From Deltaproteobacteria bacterium (GTDB lineage: Bacteria > Desulfobacterota > DSM-4660 > Desulfatiglandales > Desulfatiglandaceae): a stretch of DNA of 64,000 nucleotides. The notes beneath the pieces were generated by a model. The model was not told the DNA's origin. It did no database searches and worked only from the letters and a program-made list of their open reading frames with translations. Made by a program: the position numbers and the translations under genes. How positions within the stretch are numbered: the stretch's first letter is position 1; every line of letters starts with the position of its first letter. Positions 18,664 to 27,267 of this stretch are shown here, in pieces. The DNA lies in NCBI GenBank assembly GCA_021737785.1, contig JAIPDI010000002.1, positions 1 through 64,000 of the forward strand, given 5' to 3'.

Positions 18664-19065
18664 ATGGATTGTTTCATTTTTGAGGCGGCAGGAAAATATC
18701 TGGGGATTGAGGCCCGGTACATCTACCGCGTTGTGGACGATGCAAAACCGGCCCCTGTTCCCCTCCTCCCCCCCCCTCATATAGGGATCATCTATGACAG
18801 GGGGGACCTGTTTGATGTCATCGATGTGGGGCGGCTCCTGGGAGATGAGCGCCCTTCCCCGTCCGATAATAAGACGCCTTATGTGATCCTCTTGAAATGG
18901 GATCACCGGAAACTGGGCCTGATCCCGGACCGGATCGCAGGAATAAAATGGATTCAGGATACAGACCCCTCCCAGACCGTCTTCACCAGGGAAGGATATA
19001 CCATTCAAATGATCACTCCCGGGGAAATCTGGAAGATGCTCTCGGACCTGCCCTATGGACATTGA
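18664..19065 (+). CDS. CheW-like coupling protein
   Basis: A 133-residue protein with a single CheW fold: FEAAGKYLGIEARYIYRVV at the start, IGIIYDRGDLFDVIDVGRLLG in the middle (the conserved R-G-x2-hydrophobic-x-V/I-D-L segment of CheW) and VILLKWDHRKLGLIPDRIAGI later. It would link the MCP-like protein to CheA. It starts 3 nt after the MCP stop and its end overlaps the CheA start by 11 nt, so this is a tight operon. Confidence 0.85.
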   Translation: MDCFIFEAAGKYLGIEARYIYRVVDDAKPAPVPLLPPPHIGIIYDRGDLFDVIDVGRLLGDERPSPSDNKTPYVILLKWDHRKLGLIPDRIAGIKWIQDTDPSQTVFTREGYTIQMITPGEIWKMLSDLPYGH

Positions 19066-20629
19066 CAAGTACAAGAGGATCTTCGTACAGGAATCCGGCA
19101 AGTATCTGCAGGAACTGAATACGATCCTCATCAGGGTGGAAAAAGATCTCCGTAACCGGGACCTCTGGAGCGACATCCACGGCAAAATTCACTCCATCAA
19201 GGGAATGGCCCGGGCGCTCAGCCTGGATACGGTTTCCAACCTGTGCCATTCCATGGAGGCATGGGCCAAGGAGTTTCAAGGGGAGAGCAGCACGGCAACG
19301 GCCGATGCCGTTCAGGTACTGCTGGACGGCGCAGAGCTGCTGAAGGGGCTGGTGGCCGCAACGACCGACGGCGCCACGGTTGAAACTTCACAGCAGCTCG
19401 AGAGGATTGAAGCACTGCTGACAAAACACCCCGGCGAGCTGGTGGACGAGATACCGCCTGACCATACGCGTCCCGTTTCTGCTCCCTCCAGTATTGATCG
19501 GATCCGTGTCGAATATTCGTTGATCGAAGAACTCCTTGGCCGATCTCAGGAAATCATTCTACTGGAGAAAACCCTCCCTCCCCTTTCTCAGGATCAGATA
19601 TCATCCGGCCTGAGAAGCTGGATCGACCATTACATCTCCATGTTGAGAGGTCTTCACTTCCAGTTGTCCCGATTGCGGCTGATGCCGGTGAATGACTTTA
19701 TCTCCCTCTTTGAAAAGACCGTCCGGGATCTGGCCAGGACATACGGCAGGGAGGTAACCCTTGAAATCTCCGGGGGTGAACTTCAGGTGGATATCGGGCT
19801 CATGGAACGGTTGAGAGAGCCCTTCCTGCACCTCTTGAGAAATGCCGTGGCCCACGGCATCGAGCCACCCGATGAACGGGAAAAAACCGGCAAAAGGCGT
19901 GAGGGAAAGATCGTTTTTGGGGCGGAAAAACGGCGAGACAGCCTGGTATTAACGGTGAGAGACGATGGCAGAGGCATCGATCGAACCACGATTGAACGCT
20001 ACCTCAGGGACACGCTGGGGATGTCAGACCAGGAAATATCCGGCATGCCGGATGAACAGATTCTGGGTACCATCCTGCGGGTGGATTACTCCTCTGCAGC
20101 CGAGACGACTCAACTCGCAGGAAGGGGGATCGGGATGGATGTGATCGCCAGTTCCATCGAGTATCTGAACGGGTCCATGACCATTCATTCACAACCCCTC
20201 GAAGGAACGGAGTTTGTCATCGCGCTTCCCCTCTCGCTTTCCATCATGTATGCAATCGTGTTTGAATTAGGACCATACACCCTCGCCGTACCCACCTCCC
20301 ATGTGGCATCGATTGAGAAAATGGAAATCCCGTCCACAGGTGCAGGCGGGGAGGTTTATGATCTGGGGGACAGACTTGGCATCGGTCCCCATATGAGGAA
20401 CCCGACCCGTATCATCAAGCTCAGACGCCCCCCTTCCATCAACGGCACCCTTCCCGGGGGAACCCCGGATTGTTTTACGGTTGACGCCGTCATCGGCAAT
20501 GTGCCCCTCATGATCATGCCCTCGGGGGAACTCCTGGCCAAGGCCGGATCCTTTGCGGGGATCGGAATCATGGAAAACGGCGACATATCCATCCTTCTGG
20601 ATATGGAAAAGGCTTGGGAAATCTCCTGA
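19055..20629 (+). CDS. CheA-type histidine kinase
   Basis: Chemosensory kinase of 524 residues. The Hpt domain contains HSIKGMARAL with phosphoacceptor His at residue 46. A short linker, with no clear P2 CheY-binding domain, leads to a dimerisation helix region, then an HATPase domain with N box HLLRNAVAHGIEPP, G1 DDGRGID, G2 GRGIGMDVIASSIEYLNG, and a C-terminal CheW-like P5 domain. At 524 residues it is shorter than E. coli CheA (654), consistent with P2 loss. No CheY, CheB or CheR is encoded in the block; the REC-PAS protein upstream is the only receiver. Confidence 0.93.
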   Translation: MDIDKYKRIFVQESGKYLQELNTILIRVEKDLRNRDLWSDIHGKIHSIKGMARALSLDTVSNLCHSMEAWAKEFQGESSTATADAVQVLLDGAELLKGLVAATTDGATVETSQQLERIEALLTKHPGELVDEIPPDHTRPVSAPSSIDRIRVEYSLIEELLGRSQEIILLEKTLPPLSQDQISSGLRSWIDHYISMLRGLHFQLSRLRLMPVNDFISLFEKTVRDLARTYGREVTLEISGGELQVDIGLMERLREPFLHLLRNAVAHGIEPPDEREKTGKRREGKIVFGAEKRRDSLVLTVRDDGRGIDRTTIERYLRDTLGMSDQEISGMPDEQILGTILRVDYSSAAETTQLAGRGIGMDVIASSIEYLNGSMTIHSQPLEGTEFVIALPLSLSIMYAIVFELGPYTLAVPTSHVASIEKMEIPSTGAGGEVYDLGDRLGIGPHMRNPTRIIKLRRPPSINGTLPGGTPDCFTVDAVIGNVPLMIMPSGELLAKAGSFAGIGIMENGDISILLDMEKAWEIS

Positions 20630-20692
20630 AAATTCGGAACAAGGCCGCCCGGCGCCCATGAGCTCAAGTGCTCCCCGGGCATCACCCCGGCT

Positions 20693-22069
20693 TCAGGACC
20701 GAAGATTCCCCCTGATGAATGAGGCGATGGTGCCGATCAGGCCCAGACAGCCGAAGAAAAGAAAGGCGACACGCACACTTTTCATGAAGAGGTGGAATAC
20801 CTCTCCGGTAATCTGCACACGGCCCAGGAAGACCGAGAAGATCAAGGTGGCCACCCCCATGCTGAAGACCATTCCCAGAAGTCGCATGGTGCCCACTGAA
20901 CCTGAAGCGATGCCGTAATGCCGCTTTTCCACGGACCCCATGATGGCGTTGGTATTGGGAGAGGTAAACAGGGCATATCCGAATCCGAGAACGGCAAGGG
21001 CTGCCGTGAGGGCGGGAAGAGAGGTGCTCTCCTGTATCCCGGCAAAGAGAAACAGACAGAGTGTCGTAATGCCCATGCCGATGGTGGCGACGATCCGGGG
21101 CTCAATCCGATCGGACATCCTCCCTGCCAAAGGGGAGAACACAGCCATGACCACCGGTTGGGCCATCAGCACGAGACCTGCGTCTTGGGGGGTGAGCCCT
21201 TTGATGTGCTGGAGGTAGAGGCTCAGGAAAAAGGCCATGGAAAAGGTGGCGGCATAATGGATGAAGGCTGCCAGACTTGAAAAGGCAAAAATCCGGTTGG
21301 CCCGGAAAAGGGCCATTTCAAAGACGGGATACTCGGTGCTTATCTCCCACCGGATGAAGGCCCATAGGGCGAAGCCACCTAGGGGGATCAGGAAGAGGGA
21401 CCTGAGTTGCGGGAGGCTGGCAATGCCGTACATGAGGCATATGATGGCCACGGCGTAGATGACGGCACCTCTGGTATCAAAGGGTTCTCCTTTTGCATCG
21501 GCCCATTCCTTCTTGAGGCGGGTGCCTGCCAGATAGAGGACGATCAGGCCAAGAGGCACATTGGCGAGAAAGACACTTCTCCAGGTAAGGTGCTGGGTCA
21601 GGAGCCCTCCGAGAAAAGGTCCTACGGACAGGCCGATATAAACGGACGCCACGGCGATTCCGAGGACCTTTCCCCGTTCCATCGGCGGATAGACCGAAAT
21701 AAGAACGGCCATGCTCGTGGCAAAGATCATGGAGCTGCCGAATCCCAGAAGAATCTGGCACAGGATAAGCTGCACCACGGAATGGCACAGGGCCGACAGG
21801 AGCGCTGCCAGGGTGTACAGGCCCATTCCGGCCATAAAAAACTTCTTCCTCCCAAAGATATCCGCGGCCCGGCCCAGGGGGACCAGGGCCACGGCCGACG
21901 ACAGGAGGTAGGTGGTTACCAGCCAGCCGATGAGGACGGCATCCGCCTGGAATTCCCGGCCTATGGAAGGGAGGGTGATATTAATCGCCGACCCCATGAA
22001 CGGGGTAATAAAGGAACTCAGGACAGCGATCACCAGGGCCGGCCGTTTCAATGATTCCATCTGATTCAT
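20693..22069 (-). CDS. MFS drug exporter, DHA2 (14-TM) family
   Basis: Proton-driven efflux transporter resembling EmrB/QacA. Characteristic strings are SSFITPFMGSAINITLPSIGREF (first helix and loop), PLGRAADIFGRKKFFMAG (motif A, about residues 67-84) and SVYIGLSVGPFLGGLL (motif C of antiporters). The length of about 458 residues fits 14 helices with short loops. The start is either ATG 22069 or ATG 22060; no strong ribosome binding site separates them, and a start at 22090 is also open. The substrate is unknown. It is followed at 20630-20692 by a short convergent gap with the CheA gene. Confidence 0.9.
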   Translation of the reverse strand: MNQMESLKRPALVIAVLSSFITPFMGSAINITLPSIGREFQADAVLIGWLVTTYLLSSAVALVPLGRAADIFGRKKFFMAGMGLYTLAALLSALCHSVVQLILCQILLGFGSSMIFATSMAVLISVYPPMERGKVLGIAVASVYIGLSVGPFLGGLLTQHLTWRSVFLANVPLGLIVLYLAGTRLKKEWADAKGEPFDTRGAVIYAVAIICLMYGIASLPQLRSLFLIPLGGFALWAFIRWEISTEYPVFEMALFRANRIFAFSSLAAFIHYAATFSMAFFLSLYLQHIKGLTPQDAGLVLMAQPVVMAVFSPLAGRMSDRIEPRIVATIGMGITTLCLFLFAGIQESTSLPALTAALAVLGFGYALFTSPNTNAIMGSVEKRHYGIASGSVGTMRLLGMVFSMGVATLIFSVFLGRVQITGEVFHLFMKSVRVAFLFFGCLGLIGTIASFIRGNLRS

Positions 22070-22201
22070 CGGTCTTCTATACCAGAGCACGACCTTTGAG
22101 ACAAGCGGTCTGTTGATCGTTGAGGCGATGATCCTCCTGCCTCAGATCCGATGGATCAGGATGGAATATGATGGGGCAGAGGTGGTGTGAAGGATACCGG
22201 T

Positions 22202-22264
22202 ATTCCCGATCCGGAGGCGAGGGCGATCGTGAAGCCGCCCTCACTGTGGATCCGGATTGGGAAT
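22202..22264. repeat. Two-tier inverted repeat downstream of the OYE gene
   Basis: An outer stem of 14 bp with one mismatch (22202-22215 with 22251-22264) encloses an inner perfect 7-bp stem (GAGGGCG 22219-22225 with CGCCCTC 22236-22242). It lies just after the OYE stop codon on the minus strand. No T-run follows, so it is not a standard intrinsic terminator, though it could stabilise the 3' end. The rest of 22091-22201 shows nothing. Confidence 0.6.
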
Positions 22265-22283
22265 CAAGGAGGAATCTGAGGCA

Positions 22284-23405
22284 TTATTGAAACATTCCGG
22301 TGTACTCGGCCCGTTTTTCCTTGTTCCACCGGGTACAGAGGGCAGGTCTTCCCTTCATGACCAGTTTAAAGCATGCATCGCATTTGGGGCTGCACTTGAT
22401 GATGGCGTTGTCCCGGCCCTCACGGGCCTTCTTCGGCCATTCAGGATCCACCCAGAGCATGCGGGCGAGCCCGATGAGATCCGCCTTTTTATCCTGAAGA
22501 ATGGATTCTGCCCGGGCAGGGGTCGAGATGCGGCCGGCGGTGATCACCGGGACCCGGACCGCCTTTTTAACAGCCGCACCCAGGGAAACCATATAGCCGG
22601 GCCGCTGGGATTTTTTGATGATCTCGGGAAGAAAAAACGATTCATAGGTCCCGCCCATGACAGAGATATAGGCGATGCCATTCTCTGCCAGGGCCTTTGC
22701 CAGTACCAGCGATTCATTCAGTTGAAGCCCGTCCGGGAGCCATTCATCGGCCAGGAACCGGTATCCCACCGGAAAATCGCCCACCAGATCCTTGACCCGT
22801 TTCAATACCTCCAGGGGAAAGCGGACCCGGTTCAGGATGCCGCCGCCGTACATATCGTCCCGCTTGTTGGTCCTGGGAGATACAAACTGGGAGAGGAGGT
22901 AACCGGTGCCGCCGTGGAGTTCCACCAGGTCGAATCCGGCCTTTTGAACCCGCACCGCGGCCTGGGCAAACTGCTTCTGGAGGGTTGTTATCTCCCGCCT
23001 GGTGAGGGCGCGAGGGGTCCTGTTGAAGACGGGGACCGCCGAAGGCGCCACCGGCTCATCCACATAGGCAAAACGGCCCGCATGGTTGATCTGGAGCCCT
23101 GCAAGGGCCTTTTCGTTCTTTATGACCTGGGCCAGTTCCTCGAGCCCGCTCAGATATCGATTGTGATCGCAACGAATCGTCCGGGGCGAACCCATCCCGC
23201 CCGGGGTAATGCCGGCGTTTTCAACCACTACCAGTGCGGCGCCGCTCTGCGCCATCTCCTTGTAATGGCGGCGCATCAGCGGAGAGACTGTTCCTCCCTC
23301 GGAAGCATACCCCAGGTAAAGGGGGGCCATGGTAATGCGGTTCTTGAGCCTGAGACCGTTTACCTTGATTGGACTGAAGAGCTTCTTGTAGCGGACATTT
23401 TTCAT
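22284..23405 (-). CDS. Old Yellow Enzyme family NADH:flavin oxidoreductase
   Basis: FMN-dependent TIM-barrel oxidoreductase. FSPIKVNGLRLKNRITMAPL at the N-terminus, LQINHAGRF (FMN/substrate His), ELHGGTGYLLSQFVSP, GGGILNRVRFPLEVLK and VITAGRISTPARAE are family landmarks in order. The C-terminus carries CSPKCDACF and a further Cys in ALCTRW, like the [4Fe-4S]-binding start of the 2,4-dienoyl-CoA reductase/TMADH group, but the protein then stops, so it lacks the FAD/NADH domains of that group. The ATG at 23405 has GAGGAGG 5 nt upstream; a longer ORF begins at 23486. The substrate, probably an enone or enoate, is unknown. Confidence 0.92.
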   Translation of the reverse strand: MKNVRYKKLFSPIKVNGLRLKNRITMAPLYLGYASEGGTVSPLMRRHYKEMAQSGAALVVVENAGITPGGMGSPRTIRCDHNRYLSGLEELAQVIKNEKALAGLQINHAGRFAYVDEPVAPSAVPVFNRTPRALTRREITTLQKQFAQAAVRVQKAGFDLVELHGGTGYLLSQFVSPRTNKRDDMYGGGILNRVRFPLEVLKRVKDLVGDFPVGYRFLADEWLPDGLQLNESLVLAKALAENGIAYISVMGGTYESFFLPEIIKKSQRPGYMVSLGAAVKKAVRVPVITAGRISTPARAESILQDKKADLIGLARMLWVDPEWPKKAREGRDNAIIKCSPKCDACFKLVMKGRPALCTRWNKEKRAEYTGMFQ

Positions 23406-23486
23406 TTCTGCCTCCTCGGTTGGGGGTTCACGCCGGCATACCCTTGCCACTTTGAAAAACCTAAACAAAATAGACAAACAGGTCAA

Positions 23487-23855
23487 GGCATTTCAAAAAC
23501 TTTGCTTGCAACTTCTCTGCACCCTGCAGAGAAGACTTGGTGAACCGCCAAGGCGCCCCGGTTGAACACCCCTGAGGGGACCCCGGTTCAACTGGGCAGG
23601 CGAAGGACCCAGTACCGTCTACCGGAGCTACCCCGGTTAAACAAGAGAAGAAGAGGGGTTTAACGGGGCAGGCGGGGCGGGCGCGAAGAAGTCCGGAGCC
23701 TTTAGACAAAAAAATCTCTGTGGCTCCGTGGCTTTGTGTGAGTCCCGCATGGCGGGATTGGGTGCGGCTGTCAGGCCGCCTTAGGGACTTGACAATGGGA
23801 GACGGATTCGGAGAGGATAACCCCTTTGAACCGGAGGGCATTTCAGGGGGCGGTT
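23487..23855. other. Repeat-rich divergent intergenic region
   Basis: It lies between divergent genes. It holds a short palindrome at 23510-23534, CCCCGGTTCAAC/CCCCGGTTAAAC direct repeats (about 23550-23650) and a GTGTGAGTCCCGC repeat at 23736-23785. No gene is supported. Confidence 0.5.
23736..23785 (+). repeat. Dispersed CCCGC-GCGGG / GCGGC-GCCGC repeat
   Basis: A nearly full copy with both hairpins: TCCCGCATGGCGGGA, then GCGGCTGTCAGGCCGC. It is preceded, as at 33485, by GTGGCTTTGTGTGA. Confidence 0.75.
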
Positions 23856-25070
23856 ATGAAGATACTGGTGATCAACACGGGGAGTTCTTCCATCAAATAT
23901 GAGCTGTTTGACATGGCGCATCACAGACGAATGGCCTCGGGCATGGCTGAAAAAATCGGTGAAGACAAGGGGCATGTCACCCACCGGAAAATGATGCCCG
24001 GAAAGGCGCCTGTAGTGAAATCAATAGAGGCGCCGATCCCCGACCATGCCATCGGAATGCACCGCATCGTCGATTTTCTGATGGACCCGGAACACGGCGT
24101 CATCAGAAGGGGGGAGGATATCGCTGCAGTAGGGCACCGGGTGGTCCATGGGGGGGAGAGGTTCTCCAGCACCACGATAATTGACAGAGAGGTCATTTCC
24201 GCTATCCGGGAGAATATTCCGCTGGCGCCGGTGCATAACCCCTTCAATCTGATCGGAATCGAGGTGGCGGCGAGTTTTTTTCCAAACGCACGGCAGGTGG
24301 CGGTATTTGATACGGCCTTCCATCAGACCCTGCCGGAGAGGGCCTTTCTCTATGCCATCCCTTTTGATTTGTATAAAGAAAATAGGGTCCGACGATACGG
24401 ATTTCACGGGATCTCCCACGCCTATGTGGCGGAGCAGGCCGCGGCCCATATGGACCGTCCCCTGGAAGCGCTGAACATGATCTCCATACATCTGGGCAAC
24501 GGGGCCAGCATGGCGGCCATAAAAGGGGGAAAAAGCATCGATACCAGCATGGGGATGACGCCTTTGGCCGGTCTGGTCATGGGGTCCCGTTCAGGCGACG
24601 TGGACCCTTCCCTTCCCTTGCTGCTGGCAGGCATCACAGGGATGTCCCACAAGGATATCGAGACCGTGCTGAATACAAAGAGCGGGCTGAAGGGGCTCTG
24701 CGGATCCAACGACATGCGAGACGTGATCAGCCGGATGGAAGCCGGAGACGACCGTGCCGCGATTGCCATAGATGTCTATGCCTACAGGATCCGCAAATAT
24801 ATCGGGGCCTATTTTGCGGCCCTGGAGCATCTGGATGCCGTGATCTTTACGGCAGGCATCGGCGAGAACGCCCCCCTTATCCGGGACCTGTGTTGCCGGG
24901 GTTTGAACAGACTGGGGATTGCGGTTGACCCGAAAAGAAATCTGGCCAGCGGAGACGGGGTTCGGGAGATCAGTCCGCCCGGCAGTGAGGTCAAGGTCCT
25001 GGTTATCCCGACCGATGAGGAATTGAAGATCGCCCGGGAGACTCTGCGGATGCTCGAGATGGATCAATAG
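23856..25070 (+). CDS. ackA: Acetate kinase
   Basis: Converts acetyl phosphate and ADP to acetate and ATP, or the reverse for acetate activation. The N-terminal VINTGSSSIKYELFD, the central VAVFDTAFHQTLPERAFLYAIP, RRYGFHGISHAYV, LGNGASMAAIKGGKSIDTSMGMTPLAGLVMGSRSGDVDP (in parts) and TAGIGENAPLIR are the acetokinase signatures. The 404 residues match the family's usual length. The ATG at 23856 is preceded by CAGGGGG. No phosphotransacetylase gene is adjacent. A separate acetyl-CoA synthetase (30298) gives the cell a second acetate route. Confidence 0.96.
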   Translation: MKILVINTGSSSIKYELFDMAHHRRMASGMAEKIGEDKGHVTHRKMMPGKAPVVKSIEAPIPDHAIGMHRIVDFLMDPEHGVIRRGEDIAAVGHRVVHGGERFSSTTIIDREVISAIRENIPLAPVHNPFNLIGIEVAASFFPNARQVAVFDTAFHQTLPERAFLYAIPFDLYKENRVRRYGFHGISHAYVAEQAAAHMDRPLEALNMISIHLGNGASMAAIKGGKSIDTSMGMTPLAGLVMGSRSGDVDPSLPLLLAGITGMSHKDIETVLNTKSGLKGLCGSNDMRDVISRMEAGDDRAAIAIDVYAYRIRKYIGAYFAALEHLDAVIFTAGIGENAPLIRDLCCRGLNRLGIAVDPKRNLASGDGVREISPPGSEVKVLVIPTDEELKIARETLRMLEMDQ

Positions 25071-25107
25071 AGGGAGTGAGAATTCGAGAATTCAGGGATT
25101 GATGCAT

Positions 25108-25140
25108 AAAAAAGGGGATCGGATTTTTGATCCAACCCTT
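25108..25140 (-). terminator. Rho-independent terminator of tRNA-Leu (minus strand)
   Basis: Read on the minus strand, AAGGGTTGGATCAAAAATCCGATCCCC is a hairpin with one bulge and a G-U pair, followed directly by six T residues. It lies 11 nt past the tRNA CCA end. It might also serve the convergent ackA transcript. Confidence 0.65.
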
Positions 25141-25150
25141 TGAATTTACG

Positions 25151-25238
25151 TGGTGCCGGAGGTCGGAATCGAACCGACACGATCGCAAGGATCACTGGAT
25201 TTTGAGTCCAGCGCGTCTACCAGTTTCACCACTCCGGC
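25151..25238 (-). tRNA. tRNA-Leu (anticodon CAA)
   Basis: An 88-nt class II tRNA with encoded CCA. Acceptor stem GCCGGAG pairs with CTCCGGC; the D arm is GGTGAAACTGGTAGACGC; the anticodon stem TGGA/TCCA encloses the loop CTCAAAA with anticodon CAA (UUG codons); a long variable arm and a T arm with GGTTCGATTCC follow. Confidence 0.97.
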
Positions 25239-25273
25239 AGTGAGGTTTGGTGTGATCGGCCTTTGAATTTTAA

Positions 25274-25303
25274 AGTATAGTAAAAAGTTAAAAAGGATGT
25301 CAA
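25274..25303 (-). promoter_or_regulatory. Sigma-70 promoter for tRNA-Leu
   Basis: On the minus strand, TTGACA (25303-25298) is followed after 18 nt by TATACT (25279-25274), and the tRNA begins about 35 nt further on at 25238. The -35 box is one arm of the palindrome at 25298-25316. Confidence 0.8.
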
Positions 25304-25316
25304 TATCATATTGACA
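25298..25316. promoter_or_regulatory. Perfect 19-bp palindrome formed by two divergent -35 boxes
   Basis: TGTCAATAT-C-ATATTGACA is a perfect palindrome with 9-nt arms. Each arm ends in the -35 box of one divergent tRNA promoter, so the arrangement is symmetrical. It may be simple back-to-back geometry or a protein-binding operator. Confidence 0.7.
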
Positions 25317-25339
25317 TCGGCCTATACTTCCTGTATAAA
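25311..25339 (+). promoter_or_regulatory. Sigma-70 promoter for tRNA-Ala
   Basis: TTGACA (25311-25316) and TATAAA (25334-25339) are 17 nt apart. The tRNA-Ala gene starts 67 nt downstream, leaving a leader that would be removed by 5' processing. Confidence 0.88.
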
Positions 25340-25406
25340 ATTGCCGTTATTCAGCGAGTGACTCCCGGTCCACGGGGACACGCGCTGAATCATCGAGAAA
25401 GATCAA

Positions 25407-25482
25407 GGGGCTGTAGCTCAGATGGGAGAGCGCATGACTGGCAGTCATGAGGTCAGGGGTTCGATCCCCCTCAGCTCCACCA
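25407..25482 (+). tRNA. tRNA-Ala (anticodon GGC)
   Basis: A 76-nt tRNA with encoded CCA. Acceptor GGGGCTG/CAGCTCC contains the G3-U70 pair that identifies alanine tRNAs. Anticodon stem CATGA/TCATG encloses CTGGCAG, giving anticodon GGC (GCC codons). The T arm is AGGGGTTCGATCCCCCT. Confidence 0.98.
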
Positions 25483-25498
25483 ACGATTTCAATAAGTT

Positions 25499-25522
25499 AG
25501 CCCGTATCGTCGGGCTTTTTTT
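25499..25522 (+). terminator. Rho-independent terminator of tRNA-Ala
   Basis: AGCCCG-TATCGT-CGGGCT followed by seven T residues: a 6-bp GC-rich stem with a T-run, 17 nt past the tRNA end. Confidence 0.9.
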
Positions 25523-25630
25523 GTGCATGTCTAACATCGTCGTCTAACCCATTCTTCGGCTTCATCGCGGGAAGGCCGGCGCAGCCGACCAAAAGCGATT
25601 CGGTTTCAACCTCTGTTTTCCAAATCCGTG

Positions 25631-26101
25631 TTATTCCACCACCCACACCACGCAGTTCCGTGCATGGTTGACAATCTTGCTGGAGATGCTCCCGAAGAGG
25701 AACTCTTCACTCCTCGACAGCCCCTGTCTGCCCACCACAATGGTGCTGTATTGGGTTTCATCACGTTCAGCCAGGATGCACTCGGCCATGGAGGGGCAGT
25801 AGCGGAGCGTGGAACGCACGCTGACATCTTCCGGGTCAAATCCCTTCCCTATCAGGCTCTTGCGGCAGTCTTCCAGGAGGACCTCGATTTTCCGGGTGTA
25901 TTTAGACAGCCATTCCTCCTTCTGGGCCGCGGTGGGGAAGTAATCCTCTTCGGGTTCGGGGACCACATGGAGGACAGTGATCTTGAAGCCGGCAAGGCCC
26001 CCCAGGAGCTGGCCCACATAAGAGACCGCCCGACGGGCATTCTCTGAGTCATCCACGGCAATCAGGATATTCTTGTTGTAGGTTTTTTCAGCTTCGGTCA
26101 T
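25631..26101 (-). CDS. Universal stress protein (UspA family)
   Basis: A 156-residue single-domain Usp. It begins NILIAVDDSENARRAVSYV, contains ITVLHVVPEPE, and has the ATP-binding pattern G-x2-G-x9-G-S in VVGRQGLSRSEEFLFGSIS, so it belongs to the nucleotide-binding subgroup. The C-terminus CVVWVVE is the usual last strand. The linker between the halves is longer than in E. coli UspA. It stands alone, with repeats on its 5' side. Confidence 0.92.
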   Translation of the reverse strand: MTEAEKTYNKNILIAVDDSENARRAVSYVGQLLGGLAGFKITVLHVVPEPEEDYFPTAAQKEEWLSKYTRKIEVLLEDCRKSLIGKGFDPEDVSVRSTLRYCPSMAECILAERDETQYSTIVVGRQGLSRSEEFLFGSISSKIVNHARNCVVWVVE

Positions 26102-26280
26102 CTCTTTCCTCCTTCATTCATCACACAGCGCCACAAAGTTCACAAAGACAACGACAACCAAATGCATGTGGTTATGAGATCTTCGCGTCTTTGCCCGCCC
26201 CGTGAAACCATGTCTGCCTGTTGTTTCACTGGGGTGTCTCCGTGTGAGTCCCGCTTATATTTGGCGGGATTGGTTCCGGA
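26102..26280. other. Intergenic region with dispersed repeat
   Basis: No gene. The GTGTGAGTCCCGC-type repeat lies at 26242-26288, here with an insertion in the loop (CCCGCTTATATTTGGCGGG) and reaching into the stop region of the next gene. Confidence 0.5.
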
Positions 26281-27267
26281 TTATCCGGAGTAAGATTTAT
26301 TAAGCGATGTTAAAACATTGCCCAGATCATCCAAGAGCTGGGAGGTATGCTCATAAAACCGATTGGCGCCTTTTGAAAAGTGCATAAACACCCGGTTGAG
26401 GCGCTCGGGAATATACGGGAAGATCTTCTTGAGATTGACGACACGATTATGAAAAACAATATTCAGGTCCGCCTCGCTCAGCGTGCTGAGAAGGGGGTTG
26501 TCTTTCTTCTTGAGATCCGCCAGCAATACATCTCCCATCCCTGCCAGAAACACCAGGATATTGCCCAGCCCGAACAGATCGTAGCCGTATATATTTTCCC
26601 GGTGACGATAATTGAAGTCAAAATCGATCCAGCGGTAATCTCCTGTTTCCTGATCGATCAGGATATGATCCCGCCGGATATCCCCATGCCGCTCAAGATT
26701 CTCGTGCAGGAAACGGATGGCCTGCACGCATCCGAAAAACCGGTCCAGAATCTCAGGGAAACGCTCATGGAAATAGGCCTCATGATCCATGTCAATATTC
26801 ATCACATGGCCGGCGAGGGTCTTTCCCTTGATAAAATCCAGCACGCGGATAAGGTTGCCCTTTTCATCTCGTATGGAATACCCATGCATGAAGTTCTTGT
26901 GGCCGGAGACCAGATCCAGGATGCGGGCCTCCTTCTTAGGGCTTCGAAAACACTCAAATTCGATATCGCCGATACGGGACATGAACCTTTCATAGAATAC
27001 CAGTTTCATGATTTTGAGACTGCCGTCCTCCAGATCGATCGCCCGCTTAACCCAGTACTTGACCTCGTCTTCCAGGCCGAATCGCAGCTCCTTGGCGTTA
27101 TGGCGGATAAGATAGGGCCGGTTGTTCAGGATGACCACATTGTCATAATCAACCCGGAAAAAATCACTGGTATCCGTGTGGATTCGGAATCGTTGCGCCA
27201 CCTGATGAGGAGGGAGCCATCGGGCGACCATCTGTTTCAGGGTTTCCTGGGAGGGGATATTGTTCAT
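26281..27267 (-). CDS. Protein kinase-like / phosphotransferase fold protein
   Basis: A 328-residue cytoplasmic protein that I place in the kinase-like superfamily. HGDIRRDHILIDQ (about 215-227) resembles a catalytic loop, and YRWIDFDFNYRH after it resembles the metal-binding DFG position; an early LIRHNAKELRFGLEDEVKYWVKR may supply the ATP-binding Lys and Glu. The N-terminus (TLKQMVARWLPPHQVAQRF) and a C-terminal helical segment show no known domain. It may act on a protein or a small molecule. It stands alone with no partner on its strand. The ATG at 27267 lacks a strong ribosome binding site. Confidence 0.6.
   Translation of the reverse strand: MNNIPSQETLKQMVARWLPPHQVAQRFRIHTDTSDFFRVDYDNVVILNNRPYLIRHNAKELRFGLEDEVKYWVKRAIDLEDGSLKIMKLVFYERFMSRIGDIEFECFRSPKKEARILDLVSGHKNFMHGYSIRDEKGNLIRVLDFIKGKTLAGHVMNIDMDHEAYFHERFPEILDRFFGCVQAIRFLHENLERHGDIRRDHILIDQETGDYRWIDFDFNYRHRENIYGYDLFGLGNILVFLAGMGDVLLADLKKKDNPLLSTLSEADLNIVFHNRVVNLKKIFPYIPERLNRVFMHFSKGANRFYEHTSQLLDDLGNVLTSLNKSYSG

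Noticed and set aside
23789-23817. TTGACA upstream of ackA as a promoter
   Set aside because: The -35 box is perfect, but at 16-18 nt spacing no TATAAT-like box is found, so I did not annotate it.
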